Below the pieces are notes generated by a model. The model searched no databases, was not told where the DNA came from, and saw nothing but the letters and a program-made list of their open reading frames with translations. From positions 44,009,269-44,073,268 of the forward strand of contig NC_080069.1 of the NCBI RefSeq assembly GCF_949987535.1: 64,000 nt of DNA, given 5' to 3'. Shown here piece after piece: positions 22,568-33,059 of this stretch. A program made the translations under genes and the position numbers. The stretch's first letter is position 1, and each line of letters starts with the position of its first letter. This stretch comes from Balaenoptera acutorostrata (taxonomy: Eukaryota > Chordata > Mammalia > Artiodactyla > Balaenopteridae).

Positions 22568-23814
22568 AACAACCATTCTTTAGTTGCTGGACTTTTGGGC
22601 TGTTTCCAGTCTTTCACTAATTTATGTAACACAGAGATGAATGTCTTTGTGTTTAGTGTTCTTTTTGCTGTTGTTGTTTTGTATTTCAAGTGATTCCTTT
22701 AGGATAGATGATCGGATTTGGAAATAAGTTGGTGTCAAATCGCATCCTCCTCTTTTTTGGGGGGAAGAGCATGAACATTTTATAGACATTTGAGGCCTAC
22801 TTACTGCCCAATGACTTCAGAAATGTACCAATTACAGTCCCACTAAAGGCCATTTCAGGACATCCTGACTTGGAATATTAAGTTTGAAATGTGTGCATGC
22901 GTGTGTGTACATACATATGAAATCTTGCTTTTTTTACACTTCTTTAGTTAATATTGGGGTTGGACGTTCATCCCACACTTGTTATCTCTTGTCCTCTTTT
23001 GAGAGTATTCTGTTCAAGTCCTTCACAGTTGAGAAGTATTTTATTTCAATCTCTGGGGAATTTCATGTCCCAGATTCTCTGTTCTGCCCTCTTTTGGTTG
23101 GAGAGGGGCTCTTTTCCCACCTGTAAATCCGTTGGAAATTCCCTTCTGAAGTCAAGTTCCTTTGGCATAGGAGGACAGGCTTGGGTGGCTAAGAGCTTCC
23201 ATGGGGCTGGAAACAAGTGTATGGAAGTCTGAAGCCTGCAGAGCCAGTTGAACTTTCATCCCCGGTTGGAGAGTTTTCAAACGGAAGGAACTCGTCTCTA
23301 TATAATTTTCTTTTCACTTTCCATTTTTAAACACCCCAGAGGGACCCTGGGTGATTTTCTTCTCCTTATTTAACTCAAATTGAATCTCTGAATAAACTAT
23401 GTCCCTCTTAGGAGCCTAAGACACATATTTAGAGGAAATGTGTCATTTAAAGTGCTTTTTTTTTGAAGTCATATGAGGAATTATCAGAGCAAGAATCTCC
23501 TCACCACCCTCTGTGCTCTGTGCCTTTTTTAGCTCAGAGCCAGGAGAAAAACTTTCTCCTCTTCCTTGTGTGTTGAAGTAAGTGTGGCACGTGCGGGAGT
23601 GTGAGAGGTGATAACATGCATTCATGTGGGGAGTGAGGCTGAGCAATGATAATCAAGGGAGCTCTGGGGAGAAGGGGCCATTTGTGGTCACCTTAAATGA
23701 TGAACAGGATTTTGAAATACAGTAAAGGAGTCAGCTAAGTTTCTATCAGTTTCTACTCTGGCCTCACTGGTAAGTAGAGAATCCTGGTTCTCTGTGTTGA
23801 TGCCAGAGACAGTT

Positions 23815-23882
23815 ATCCATCCATCCACCACCCATCCTTCCATCCATCCATCGATCCACCCATGCACACATGCATACATCAT
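23815..23882. repeat. CCAT-type tetranucleotide repeat
   Basis: Imperfect CATC/CCAT repeats (TCCATCCATCCACCACCCAT, TCCATCCATCCATCGATCC). The flanks from 22568 to 23998 otherwise show no gene; 22570-22870 is an old AT-rich repeat remnant. Confidence 0.85.
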
Positions 23883-23998
23883 CTGACATTTTATTCATTC
23901 ATTTGTTCATTCTTCCAATGCTCCCTCCATCTTTCCATCCATTCTTACGTTATCTATCAAGGCCCTACTCTCTGCAGCACGCTGAAGGCAAAAATATT

Positions 23999-24343
23999 TT
24001 TTTTGTCTTTTTTAAACATAACTTTATTTATTTATGTGTTTTTGGCTGCGTTGGGTCTTCGTTGCTGTGCTTGTGCTTTCTCTAGTTGCGGCGAGCGGGG
24101 GCTACTCTTCGTTGCGGTGCGCGGGCTTCTCATTGCAGTGGCTTCTCTTGTTGTGGAGCACGGGCTCTAGGCGTGTGGGCTTCAGTAGTTGTGGCTCATG
24201 GGCTCTAGAGCACAGGCTCAGTAGTTGTGAGGCATGGGCTTTGTTGCTCCGTGGCATGTGGGATCTTCCCGGACCAGGGCTCGAACCCGTGTCCCCTGCA
24301 TTGGCAGGCGGATTCTTATCCACTGCGCCACCAAGGAAGTCCC
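23999..24343 (-). mobile_element. CHR-type SINE with TSD
   Basis: A full copy in reverse, ending CCACCAAGGAAGTCCC. Exact 12-bp TSD (GGCAAAAATATT) at 23987-23998 and 24344-24355. Confidence 0.94.
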
Positions 24344-24449
24344 GGCAAAAATATTAATAAGACAAGAGTTTAGCTTTCAAGGAGAACATAGGCTAGTGTT
24401 AGGCTGGACAACTTAAAAATAGATCATAATACTGTGCAATAAGTCCACC

Positions 24450-24970
24450 CTATAGGAGTTTGTTTAAAATACGCCTCTATGAATGTCCCTTTTCCCCCAA
24501 AAGCCTTACCTGACCACTCAATCTAAAATAGGTTCTTGTATACTTACCTGGCAGGGGAAATACCACGATCAAGAAGGTGGTGTTTCCCAGGGCAAGGCTC
24601 CTCCGTTGCACTCCGAGTGTGCCGACCCTTGCAATTTCCCCAAATGTGTGAAAGAAACTCAGTTGCATAATTTGTGGTCGTGGGGGACTGCGTTTGTGCT
24701 CTCTCCTTTAAAAAAAAAAAATAGGAAAAATATGAAATAGGTTTTTGTTACTATTCTTTTTCATAATATTCTTTCTCTTTTCCTTTAGAGTGTTTATCAC
24801 AATTTGCTAATATAATAGTATGATTATTTGCTCAACTTCCGTCTCCCCAGTTGACTGTATACTCCATGGGGGTAGGTTCTATGTCTGTTTTGCTTACACT
24901 GAATACTCAACACCTGGTCCTGGCTGGCACACAGCAGGCCCAAAGTAGACATTTATTGAGTGAGTTAACA
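24450..24970 (+). mobile_element. L2 LINE 3' end, interrupted
   Basis: Typical L2 3' text: CTTACCTGACCACTCAATCT, then after an insertion AGAGTGTTTATCACAATTTG, GACTGTATACTCCATGGGGG, CTGGCTGGCACACAGCAGG, GACATTTATTGAGTGAGTTA. A U1 retrocopy (24540-24734) splits it. Confidence 0.85.
24540..24708 (+). pseudogene. RNU1 (pseudogene): U1 snRNA retropseudogene
   Basis: Near full-length U1 small nuclear RNA. It starts ATACTTACCTGGCAGGGGA, so the 5' end that pairs with 5' splice sites is intact, and contains the stem-loop I/II text GAAGGTGGTGTTTCCCAGG. The Sm-site region ATAATTTGTGG and the end GGGGGACTGCGTTTGTGCT are also there. Substitutions occur throughout, for example TTGCACTCCGAGTGTGCCG where U1 has CCGGATGTGC. 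An A-rich tail follows (24709-24734). A 14-bp TSD with one mismatch (AAATAGGTTCTTGT at 24526-24539; AAATAGGTTTTTGT at 24735-24748) begins exactly at the U1 5' end. It is therefore an L1-mobilised copy. It lacks the normal U1 promoter (no PSE seen) and is probably not expressed. Confidence 0.93.
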
Positions 24971-25014
24971 AATAAGCACTGATCGTACCCAGGCACGATG
25001 ATTTCTTGTACTAA

Positions 25015-25605
25015 ACCAGTGGTTCTCAAAGTGTGATCCTTGGACTAGGAGCATCAACAACACCTGGGAACTTACTTGGTTCGGAGTCAACATTCTTGGC
25101 TCCACCTGTTCGTTCACAAACTGGTCCCATACCCAGAGGGCAGGGAGAGACCAAAGAAAGAGGCAGACCACTCCAGACTGGTAGGTGGCAGATTTAATAA
25201 GCAAGGGTACTTACTTAGGAGGCTTGTCTTGGGCGCCTGCAAGACGAGTAGATCCCTGTACCTGCCCACCAAAACCTTCAAGTTAAAGAGACCTTAACTG
25301 GATTCAGTCATATATTCAGTCCAGACAGTCTCAACAATACCTTTCTCTCTCAAGGCTACGTCCTTGAAACAGCTCCCACTGTGGGAAAGTAGGCTGAGCG
25401 TACATTCCAAAGACAAAGGGTGTGGGCGGAGCCTGCGACTGGCTGAGTCCAGCTGGTGGGTCAATCAGTGGTCATGCCCTCTCGATTCTTCCTCCAACAC
25501 CAGCCCAGACCAGAATAGAATCAGAAACTCTGGAATCAGCAGTCTGTGCTTTAACAAGCGTTCTGGGTGATTCTGATGGAGACTGAAGTTTGCAAGCACT
25601 GTACT
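25015..25605 (+). mobile_element. MER5A-like hAT transposon, split
   Basis: Left half 25015-25106 (AGTGGTTCTCAAAGTGTGAT, CAACACCTGGGAACTTACTT) and right half 25500-25605 (GAATCAGAAACTCTGGAATC, TGTGCTTTAACAAGCGTTCT, GTGATTCTGATGGAGACTGA) are consecutive in the element. They are separated by a 393-bp LTR insertion. Confidence 0.85.
25107..25499 (-). mobile_element. Solo LTR inserted in MER5A
   Basis: On the minus strand the block starts TGTTGGAGGAAGAATCG and ends ...GAACGAACA, so it has TG...CA ends at 393 bp. A TATTAAATCTGCC element lies in the last quarter, a possible TATA or polyadenylation region. A duplicated CACC next to both ends is possible, but placing it exactly conflicts with TG...CA. 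The position inside a MER5A element supports a discrete insertion. Family not assigned. Confidence 0.7.
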
Positions 25606-25959
25606 AAAGTCATAAACGGCCATTCTCGTCTACCGTAGACATCTGTGGATTTTAGCACAGAGATAAGAGTAATTATGTCTGGACTGGGAAATACTTCATG
25701 GAGAAGGTGACATTTTTAAGGAAGCCTCAAGCTAGATAAGCCAGGGAAAAGCAATTCAGGCAGAGTACTGTGTACCCAAAGGCACATAGGCATGGATTAG
25801 CCTGGCCTTTGGAGGAGTCTATAAGTAGTTCTGCGGGAGGGTCCCGGGCATGGCAGGGAGATGAGGACGGAGATGGAGGCAGGCGCCTTGAATGCCAAGT
25901 TTCAAGCAGGTAAGTAACTTGGTACCCCGTTTCCCCTCCCCACGGCTGTTCAGACTGGC

Positions 25960-26440
25960 CTGAGTCAGACTTCCGCGGGCTCACTTCCCGTCCCCGCCTG
26001 CCTTTTTCCTCCCTCCCTCTTCTCCCAATTCTCCCACCTCCTCCCTTCCCCTGGGGGTGAGACGGCCCTGCTTCCAGGCCAACTCCGCTCCTCGCCGACC
26101 CGTCCAACTCGCTGACGTCAGCTGGGCCGGGCGCGCCTCGCTGGCGGCTTTGGAGCCAGGCCTGGCCCCACCTCCCGGCTTTGGCGGAAAGCCCAGGATG
26201 CTGGTCTGCGGCGAGGGAGCCGCGCACGCGCACTTGGTACAGGGCGTCGCGGGGCTTTCAGGGCTCGGGAGAGAGTCCCTTCCTCCGGAGACACCTTGCT
26301 TCCGAGGGAGGGGTCCGTGGTGTCAATGTCGGTTGCTCGGGACCCACGCTTGCGTCATTTAGCGCCACCACCCTCAGGGGAACTGGCTCCCAGTCTGCGC
26401 CCTCTTCTCCGCGACCGACCGCGCTGGTGACTCACAGCAG
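25960..26440. promoter_or_regulatory. CpG-rich segment with CRE, possible promoter
   Basis: A locally GC- and CpG-rich interval not explained by a repeat, unlike the CpG-rich SINEs. It has a perfect CRE palindrome TGACGTCA at 26113-26120, a GGGCGCGCC block just after it, and a second CpG cluster at 26205-26250. CpG density drops sharply on both sides. It could be a CpG-island promoter, an orphan island or an old GC-rich element. The long open frames here (for example 168 codons on the minus strand) follow from GC richness and do not resemble a known protein. No exon was identified. Confidence 0.5.
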
Positions 26441-26514
26441 GACTGGTGTCCACGGTCATCAACCCAACGGTGCCTGGAGGCGATGAAGGGTGATAACAGA
26501 CTTCCTAACAATAG

Positions 26515-27335
26515 GTACTGTTTACCGAGCACTTCTTAGTGTGCTGGCACTGAGTCACCTGCACCTTGTAGTTCTCAACTTTATGCAACCCAGTGCCTTT
26601 TTCTTATAATACGTTTCAGTGCCACTTCAGCATTTATAGATAATGTAACCAACCTACATCCCAGTTCAATAATATTAAACCACAAAATGCCACAATTAGT
26701 GTAAAGGGGGAAATAGAAAGAATTTATAAGAACATACAGTTCATGCTCACTTGGGCAGCACATATACTAAAATTGGAACCATACAGAGAAGATTATATAC
26801 ATATATACATACACTTGTTTTTTTCAGCAGGGAAATGCTTGGGCAGACCCTCACTAGAAGATATAATGAAGTAGTTATTCCCTGCCAATCTGCAACAACT
26901 GCAAATGCAACCCTCACTGAGACAGATATGTTATATTAATGGCTCAAATACCACCAGTACTGTTGCCATTGCATTATGCTTTTCTGCAGTGGTGAACTCT
27001 CCTGCTGAAGAGTTCCAAATGAAACAGAATCCAGCCTTCCCTTGATTGGCATGGTGCCCTGCTGTCTTTTGTTCGCCCCTCCAGATCCATTCTCCCTCAT
27101 TGTCCCCGGAGCAGAGACCACTGGCGCATCATATCTCACTGAATCCTTACAAACACATTTGGACTGGGTATCATTATTTTACACATGTGGAAATAGGCTC
27201 AAAGAGATCAGGAAAGCTGCTTAGGTCTGTCTGTGGTGGGTCTTGAGTTCAGACTCGGATGTGACTGGATTTTAAGGCCTCTGTTCCTAATTGCAAAGCT
27301 GCACTGCCCCTTTGCAGTTTGGGTCTTTGTCAGAG
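26515..27335 (+). mobile_element. MIR, apparently split
   Basis: 26515-26565 (TTTACCGAGCACTTCTTAGT) and 27130-27335 (TTTACACATGTGGAAATAGG, GTCTTGAGTTCAGACTCGGA) look like the left and right MIR parts. About 560 bp of other sequence, including a U6 fragment, lies between them. The split is an inference from order and orientation. Confidence 0.55.
26743..26795 (+). pseudogene. RNU6 (pseudogene): Truncated U6 snRNA copy
   Basis: 53 bases match the 5' half of U6: GCAGCACATATACTAAAATT, then TACAGAGAAGATTA, with changes near the start (GCTCACTTGGG versus U6 GCTCGCTTCGG type) and GGAACCATAC versus GGAACGATAC. The invariant ACAGAGA catalytic hexamer region is kept. After GATTA the text switches to TATACATATATACATACA, so the 3' half of U6 is absent. 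This could be a 3'-deleted copy or a chimeric retrocopy. No U6 promoter elements were identified. Confidence 0.88.
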
Positions 27336-27468
27336 TCAAAGGACAGAGAGAGTGCTAGAGGAGGTCAGGTCCAATTCTCATAGAGAAGAGGGCCTTCACC
27401 AGAGTTGTACCAGTCTAGGTATGCTGGGCTATGGATGATAACATATAGCCTCAAAATTTCAGTGGCTT

Positions 27469-27599
27469 GGAATTCCCTGGTGGTCCAGTGGTTAGGACTC
27501 CGTGCTCTCACTGCCGAGGGCCTGGGTTTGATCCCTGGTTGGGGAACTAAGATCCTGCAAGCCGTGCGGCAAGGCCAAAAAAAAAAAACAAAACAAAAC
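27469..27599 (+). mobile_element. Short CHR-related SINE with TSD
   Basis: From GGAATTCCCTGGTGGTCCAG to an A-rich tail ending AAAACAAAACAAAAC. Exact 10-bp TSD (TCAGTGGCTT) at 27459-27468 and 27600-27609. Confidence 0.94.
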
Positions 27600-28026
27600 T
27601 CAGTGGCTTAACATACAGTAAAGATTTATTTTTTGCTCCAGTAAAGTCCACAGCAGATCTTCTTGGTAGGGTGACTCTTTCCTGGGCAGCTCTCCTCCAA
27701 GCGGTGAAATCAGAGATTTGGCCTTCTTCCATTAGGAAGCTCTGCCACCTCAGAGCCTTTTGCTTCCAGCCTCACAGATGAAAGGGAGAGGGTGTGGAAT
27801 ATTACTTGGAATATTTTATGGGCAAATGTGGAGGTGGCATGCATTTCTTCTACCCTTCTCCTATGGGCTGAACTCAATCACATGGTCCATACCTAGATGT
27901 GAGGGAGCCTGGGAAATGTAGTCTGTGTTTGGTGAGCAGAGCCATGTCTCTGCAGAAGTGTCAAGCTCTTCCAGTCTCTATACTAAGAGCATAAAAAAAG
28001 GAGGCTTAAGTTCAAGTGTCATCTTT

Positions 28027-28646
28027 TTTTTTTTTTTTTTTTTTTTTGCTATGAATACCTTTTAATTAAATACTGTAGGACTCACTTTCACAGTAAGGTA
28101 CCTAAACTGTTTCTAACACAGGAGCCAAGTAACATCCAACTCTCCATGTACAGCGTCTTGTCATTTCTAGAAAAATTCTTTCACATTTTTAAAATCAGCT
28201 TCGGCTGGAAGGCCTGGGGTAATGGTTGAAGACCAGAGTGTCTCTGGAGATGCTGCATGAGCGTTTTCATTGCTGCTTCGGAGGCTGGGAGCCCCACTGG
28301 CCAGTGAGGAGGCCAGAGCCCCACCGACAGATGAGGAGGCCAGGCAAGATGAGCTGGAACATGTGCGGGGAGCTGGGTTCTGCACTTATGCGGACTCTGG
28401 GTTTCTCATCCTTCCTAGATGGGCTCTGGAAGATGGTCTATTTATGTTTACATGTTGTGCTGCACCTCACAGGCCTACAAGGCCTGTGCTTGCCCTGCTT
28501 CAAGACTGAAGAAAGAGCCCGGAGTCAGCAACAGAGACATCAATGGTTTAATGATGGGGGAGCTTATACATCTGAAGCAAGGTCCTGGAGCAACAACCCA
28601 CCATGTGCAGCAGATGGCAGGCAGGACATGGCGGCAGTCTTCACTC
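28027..28646 (-). pseudogene. Candidate processed retrocopy, source gene unknown
   Basis: The plus strand shows a T-run of about 25 bases (28024-28048) followed by the reversed end of a transcript. On the minus strand an ATTAAA polyadenylation-type signal lies about 15 bases before the A-tail. A 14-bp TSD with one mismatch (CAAGTGTCATCTTT 28013-28026; CAAGTGTTATCTTT 28647-28660) brackets 620 bp. A minus-strand open frame (28167-28385) is Ser/Ala-rich (repeats of CLASSS / ALASSLASGA) and ends ...NVKEFF. I do not recognise the protein. The distal part (28440-28646) resembles LTR U5-like text shared with 11205-11262, so the copied RNA may have started in an LTR. Coding status unknown. Confidence 0.5.
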
Positions 28647-28660
28647 CAAGTGTTATCTTT

Positions 28661-29760
28661 GCTGTTGATCTGCTGAATGACCACGCCTCGTATCCTGCCC
28701 CCTTTCAGGGCCCTAGTTTCCTCATTTGTTACATGGTTGTGGAAGCCCAGCCCTCAGAGCTGCATGATGACCAGATGTAATTGGTAGGATAGAGTGCTGG
28801 TTGGGGGAAGTCATGGAGAGAGCTGCCTCCTCCTCAGGTCTGACCTTGCCTAATGACTCTCCTGACTCCACTTTCCACCTTCTGCAGCCAGGAAGGCCCA
28901 GCAGGATCTCCTGGTTGTTGAGGAGGCCTTCCCTGCGAAGCCTCAAGTGCCCATGGTCCCTCTGAACACTGGCATTGTTGGGGAAGAACGGTTCTGAGTA
29001 ATTAATGAAGAGTGAATCCAGATACTAGAATCTACCAGAGAACTCCAGCAAGCGCCCTGGAGACCCAGTGGAGGCCCCAGAGAACCTGGCATTAATCCAA
29101 GGAGATGCTGGAGCTGTGGCCGAGGAACTGGGCTGGTGTGTGTTGGGGAGCCCATGCTCACTTCAGTGGTCGTCCACAGTTTGGTCTGCCCCAAACCTCT
29201 CTTCCAGGAGTCAGCTCTCCCACACCCAAACTACAAGGTTGCAGTAGGAACTGTCATGTTTCTACAGTAGGCCCCTGGCCCCTGGTCACTTGATTGGTCC
29301 AGGGTCAGGCACTTGACCCACACTGGAACAATAATTTTTCTGCTTGGGAATTTTGGAGAGAGAAAGAGCTATCTTAACTTCTCTCCAGCTGATTGGTCCA
29401 ATAACATATAACTCTTAGGTTCTCTTGACAGTCATATTTTCCTCACTGTGTGGAAGTAACAAGCAGGGGAAGCTGGTCTCAGAAGAGAGAATGAAAGATG
29501 AGGAGACTTCCAGTGGTGTCTGAGTTTCTGATTCTGCTCCATTCCTGAGGCTAGGCTGTAATCTAGACTCTGTGATATCATTAAAATTAAGTTTCCCCTT
29601 TTTGCTTAAGCTAGGTTAGATAGATTTTGTTGTTGTTGTTGTTATTGATCCAAAGAACTAAAGAATAGTATGAACTTCCTTATCAAACACATTTATTCAT
29701 TCAAGAAGTATTTCTGGTGCATCTACTATGTTCCAGGTACTGTGCAAAGTACTGGAAATT
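28661..29760. other. Unclassified intergenic stretch
   Basis: No gene or confident repeat, apart from a GTTGTTGTTGTTGTTATTG microsatellite near 29625-29645 and the old dispersed repeat TTATTCATTCAAGAAGTATT near 29692. Confidence 0.5.
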
Positions 29761-29761
29761 T

Positions 29762-30122
29762 GGGACTTCCATGGTGGCGCAGTTGTTAAGAATCCACCTG
29801 CCAATGCAGGGGACACCAGGTTTGGGCCCTGGTCCGGGAAGATCCCACATGCCATGGAGCAACTAAGCTGGTGTGCCACAGCTACTGAGCCTGCGCGTCT
29901 AGAGCCCACAAGCCACAACTATTGAGCCCACGTGGCAAAACTACTGAAGCCCGTACGTCTAGAGCCCGTGATCTGAAACGAGAAGCCACCGCAATGAGAA
30001 GCCCGCATAACACAGGGAAGAGTAGCCCCCTCTTGCCGCAACTAGAGAAAGCCCATGCACATCAACGAAGACCCAATGCAGCCAAAAATAAATAAATAAA
30101 TTTATAAAAACAAAACAAAAAA
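29762..30122 (+). mobile_element. CHR-type SINE with TSD
   Basis: A full copy with an extended A-rich tail (AAACAAAACAAAAAACCCCCCC). TSD TACTGGAAATTT at 29750-29761 and 30143-30154, exact over 12 bp and extendable to 17 with one mismatch. The tail between 30100 and 30142 is unusually long and C-interrupted. Confidence 0.92.
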
Positions 30123-30262
30123 CCCCCCCAAAACCCTCAAACTACTGGAAATTTAACGACGAATAGGATAGACGTGGTATATACCCCCAGGGACCTTATA
30201 CTTGGAGGGCAGGACAGACCTGGAACAAGTACTATACAGGTAAAATCCAGGTTTATGAGAAC

Positions 30263-30805
30263 TGTCAAGAAGGAAAAAAATTTTCCTCTACCTTTCTCAG
30301 CTCTTCTGGCTGGTCTAAGAATTAAATTGACACGAGACAGAATAACAGGAGAAAATCAAATTTAATTACTTATGTACAAGAAATCCACATTGACGTGAGA
30401 GATTCCAAATACAGGCAGCATGAGGTATATATGTCATTCTGGACTAAGGAGAAGGGAGCATGTGTCTGGGACTTCAAAGGGAAGGAAGGCAATTTGTAGG
30501 AAGATGAAAAAAGAGCAAATGTTTGTTAAATGTTTGCTGAGCCGTGTAGAAACAATGGGACAGAGAGAGGAATTTTAACAAACAGACTTTGCTAGTTTCC
30601 TGCCTGTGTACCACACCTAGTTCATATTATACTATAGATAGTTCTGGTGATAGTTCTCTTTCCTGGAGAAGGCCCTCTCTCTGAATTCTTTTAGGTAGTT
30701 AAGGGGGAGGTGAAAAGAAAAAAAAGAAAAAAACTTCCTGAGTCTTTTGTTTCTTCCTCATGCCAAAGAGTCGTATTCTAGGGTGGCAAATTTTGCTCCC
30801 CTACA
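30263..30805 (-). mobile_element. Solo LTR, related family
   Basis: The minus strand starts TGTAGGGGAGCAAAATTTGC and ends TTTCCTTCTTGACA, so TG...CA at 543 bp. The last third holds AATTAAATTTGATTTTCTCC and a TTCTTAGACCAGCCAG block. The start (TGNAGGGGAGCA...) and end resemble the LTR at 17955, so these are relatives. Solo, no internal sequence. Confidence 0.7.
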
Positions 30806-31120
30806 AAATATATCACAGGGTTGTGAGAACATACAAGCTGAGAAAAGAAGGATGGGGCAGGGGTTGGGTGGAAGAAGATTGGAATTAGGATGTCGAGGAG
30901 GGAGAGCATCCCAGGCAGGAAGAAGAGCACGAGTGATGACAACTCCATCATGAACCAGCATCCTCTGGAGAGAAAACCACACTCCAGCTGAGCTGGACTA
31001 GCTGAGGGGCCTGATTTTTCACCTCCCCCCATTTTGAGCCCTCAGGTAATACATTGGTAAGAAGACTCTTTCCTTTTCCCCAGAAGCAGCCTAGCAGGGA
31101 CCACTCCCTCCTGTCCAGAC
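30806..31120. other. Unclassified stretch
   Basis: Short purine-rich sequence with no gene or named repeat. Confidence 0.5.
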
Positions 31121-31136
31121 TGTTCTATTCCTTATT

Positions 31137-31490
31137 TATTTATTTTTTATAAATTTATTTATTTATTTTTGGCTGCGTTGAGTCTTCGTTGCTGCACGTG
31201 GGCTTTCTCTAGTTGCGGAGAGCGGGGGCTACTCTTGGTTGTGGTGTGCGGGCTTCTCATTGCGGTGGCTTCTCTTGTTGTGGAGCGTGGGCTCTAGGCG
31301 CGTGGGCTTCAGTAGTTGTGGCACACGGGCTCAGTAGTCGTGGCTCGTGGGCCCTAGAGCGCAGGCTCAGTAGTTGTGGCGCAGGGGCTTAGTTGCTCTG
31401 CAGTTTGTGGGATCTTCCCGGACCAGGGCTTGAACCCGTGTCCTCTGCATTGGCAGGTGGATTCTCAACCACTGCGCCACCAGGGAAGCC
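31137..31490 (-). mobile_element. CHR-type SINE with TSD
   Basis: A full-length reversed copy. Exact 17-bp TSD (CTGTTCTATTCCTTATT) at 31120-31136 and 31491-31507, one of the cleanest insertions in the window. Confidence 0.95.
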
Positions 31491-31639
31491 CTGTTCTATT
31501 CCTTATTGAGCTGTTGCATGGGAAGAAACACAAAACACTTCCAAGAAGGCCTTGACACACTGAACATGATCTGTATATGCATTCTTCCCTTTCATTCGTA
31601 CCCCTTTTGGCAGAGAATGCTAACTTTCATCCTAATCCC

Positions 31640-32095
31640 CACCTTACTTACTCCTATGTTGGGGGCACCATGTATCTGGCTAATAAAAACACATTTCCCA
31701 ACCTTCCTTGCAAATGGGGGTGGCTAATGAGAGGTCAGTGGCAGTGATTGGGTGGGATTTTGGGAAAGCTGTTTAAAGGAGTTAACTCAGCAAGCACCCC
31801 TTTTCCCTTTCCCCCGATTCTTCTTTCTTTGTCCCTGGGATATGAATTTGATGGGTGGAGCTCCAACATCCATCTTTCACTCATGAGGTGATCTTGAAGA
31901 TGGACGTCATGTGCTGAGGATGGCAGAGCAGATGACAGATTCCAGCTTCTGAGACCTTGTAGAATCCCCATACCAGCCTGACCTGCCTGCAGATGGTTTA
32001 TCATATGAGAGGAAAATAAGTCCCTATCTTGTTTAGGTCACTGTTGTTTTGAATCTCTTACCAGCGACTGGACAAAATTCCTCATTGGTGTAATC
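31640..32095 (+). mobile_element. MaLR-type LTR-like repeat
   Basis: Recognisable by ATCCATCTTTCACTCATGAG-like and GATGGCAGAGCAGATGAC text and the 3' end TTGTTTAGGTCACTGTTGTT, typical of old MaLR (MLT1-like) LTRs. It is diverged; family naming is tentative. Confidence 0.55.
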
Positions 32096-32255
32096 CTAAA
32101 AGCCCTCTTGTAATTCAATTTCTCTCCACTAAATAGTCCCCAAGTCATCCATTCAGTCATTTATTCATTCGCTCACTCAAACACTCTCTGATTGAAGATA
32201 GCCATCCCATATTCTAGAATCAGATGAGATTATGTGGGTGTAAAAGAGTGTTGTA

Positions 32256-32555
32256 GGGCTTCCCTGGTGGCGCAGTGGTTGAGAATCTGCCTGCCAATGC
32301 AGGGGACACGGGTTCGAGCCCTGGTCTGGGAAGATCCCACATGCCGCGGAGCAACTGGGCCCGTGAGCCACAATTACTGAGCCTGTGCGTCTGGAGCCTG
32401 TGCTCTGCAACAAGAGAGGCCACGATAGTCAGAGGCCCGCGCACCGCAATGAAGAGTGGCCCCACTTGCCACAACTAGAGAGAAAGCCATCGCACAGAAA
32501 CGAAGACCCAACACAGCCGAAAATAAATAAATAAATACATAAATTTATTTAAAAA
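32256..32555 (+). mobile_element. CHR-type SINE, gag-agg-cc subfamily, with TSD
   Basis: A near-consensus copy from GGGCTTCCCTGGTGGCGCAG to AAATAAATAAATACATAAATT. Exact 14-bp TSD (AAAAGAGTGTTGTA) at 32242-32255 and 32556-32569. It has the diagnostic ACAAGAGAGGCCACGATAGT and GAAACGAAGACCCAACACAG variants. Confidence 0.95.
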
Positions 32556-32759
32556 AAAAGAGTGTTGTAAATACCAAAGCATTAAACACATATTAGATTG
32601 TGTTATTATTTTAATTAATATTATGATTTGTTGTTGCTCAAGTGTCACAATTAAGAAGATTTTAGTGTGTAGCAATTTGCTAGAGGGAAACTCCCATTAA
32701 GTGGTGTGAAATTCAGTTCTATTTGATGTTGTAAATAAAAGAAGCAAGGGGTAACCCAG

Positions 32760-32915
32760 TGCAAGTGCTTCTCAAACTTTAATTTGCACAGAGAAATACT
32801 TGAGGATCTTATTAAAATGCAGATTCAGACTCAGGGGGTCTGAGGTGAGGCCTCAGATTCTGCATTTCTCACAAACTCCTGGTTGAGGCTGCTTGCCGCC
32901 CTGGACCTTCGAATA
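32760..32915 (+). mobile_element. MER5A-like hAT transposon
   Basis: GTGCTTCTCAAACTTTAATT, GGATCTTATTAAAATGCAGA, CAGATTCTGCATTTCTCACA: the MER5A pattern with the left end visible and the right end decayed. Confidence 0.8.
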
Positions 32916-33059
32916 GTGGGAACCTAGGAGATCTTTCCCTGTGCTAGAGAAAGAAATGATGAGAGAGGAGAAAGGGAAGCTAAGGGCAGAGAGGAGAGCA
33001 TTTCAGAAAATGGGAAACAGTTTCTTTTAGAGGCTCTATCTGCAAGCAGGTTGGTAACT

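Noticed and set aside
25727..26233. 168-codon minus-strand frame overlapping the CpG-rich segment
   Set aside because: It follows from GC richness and has low-complexity Gly/Arg/Glu stretches. No domain or splice support.
28226..28780. 184-codon plus-strand frame
   Set aside because: Antisense to the candidate retrocopy and extends across its boundary, so it is unlikely to be a gene.
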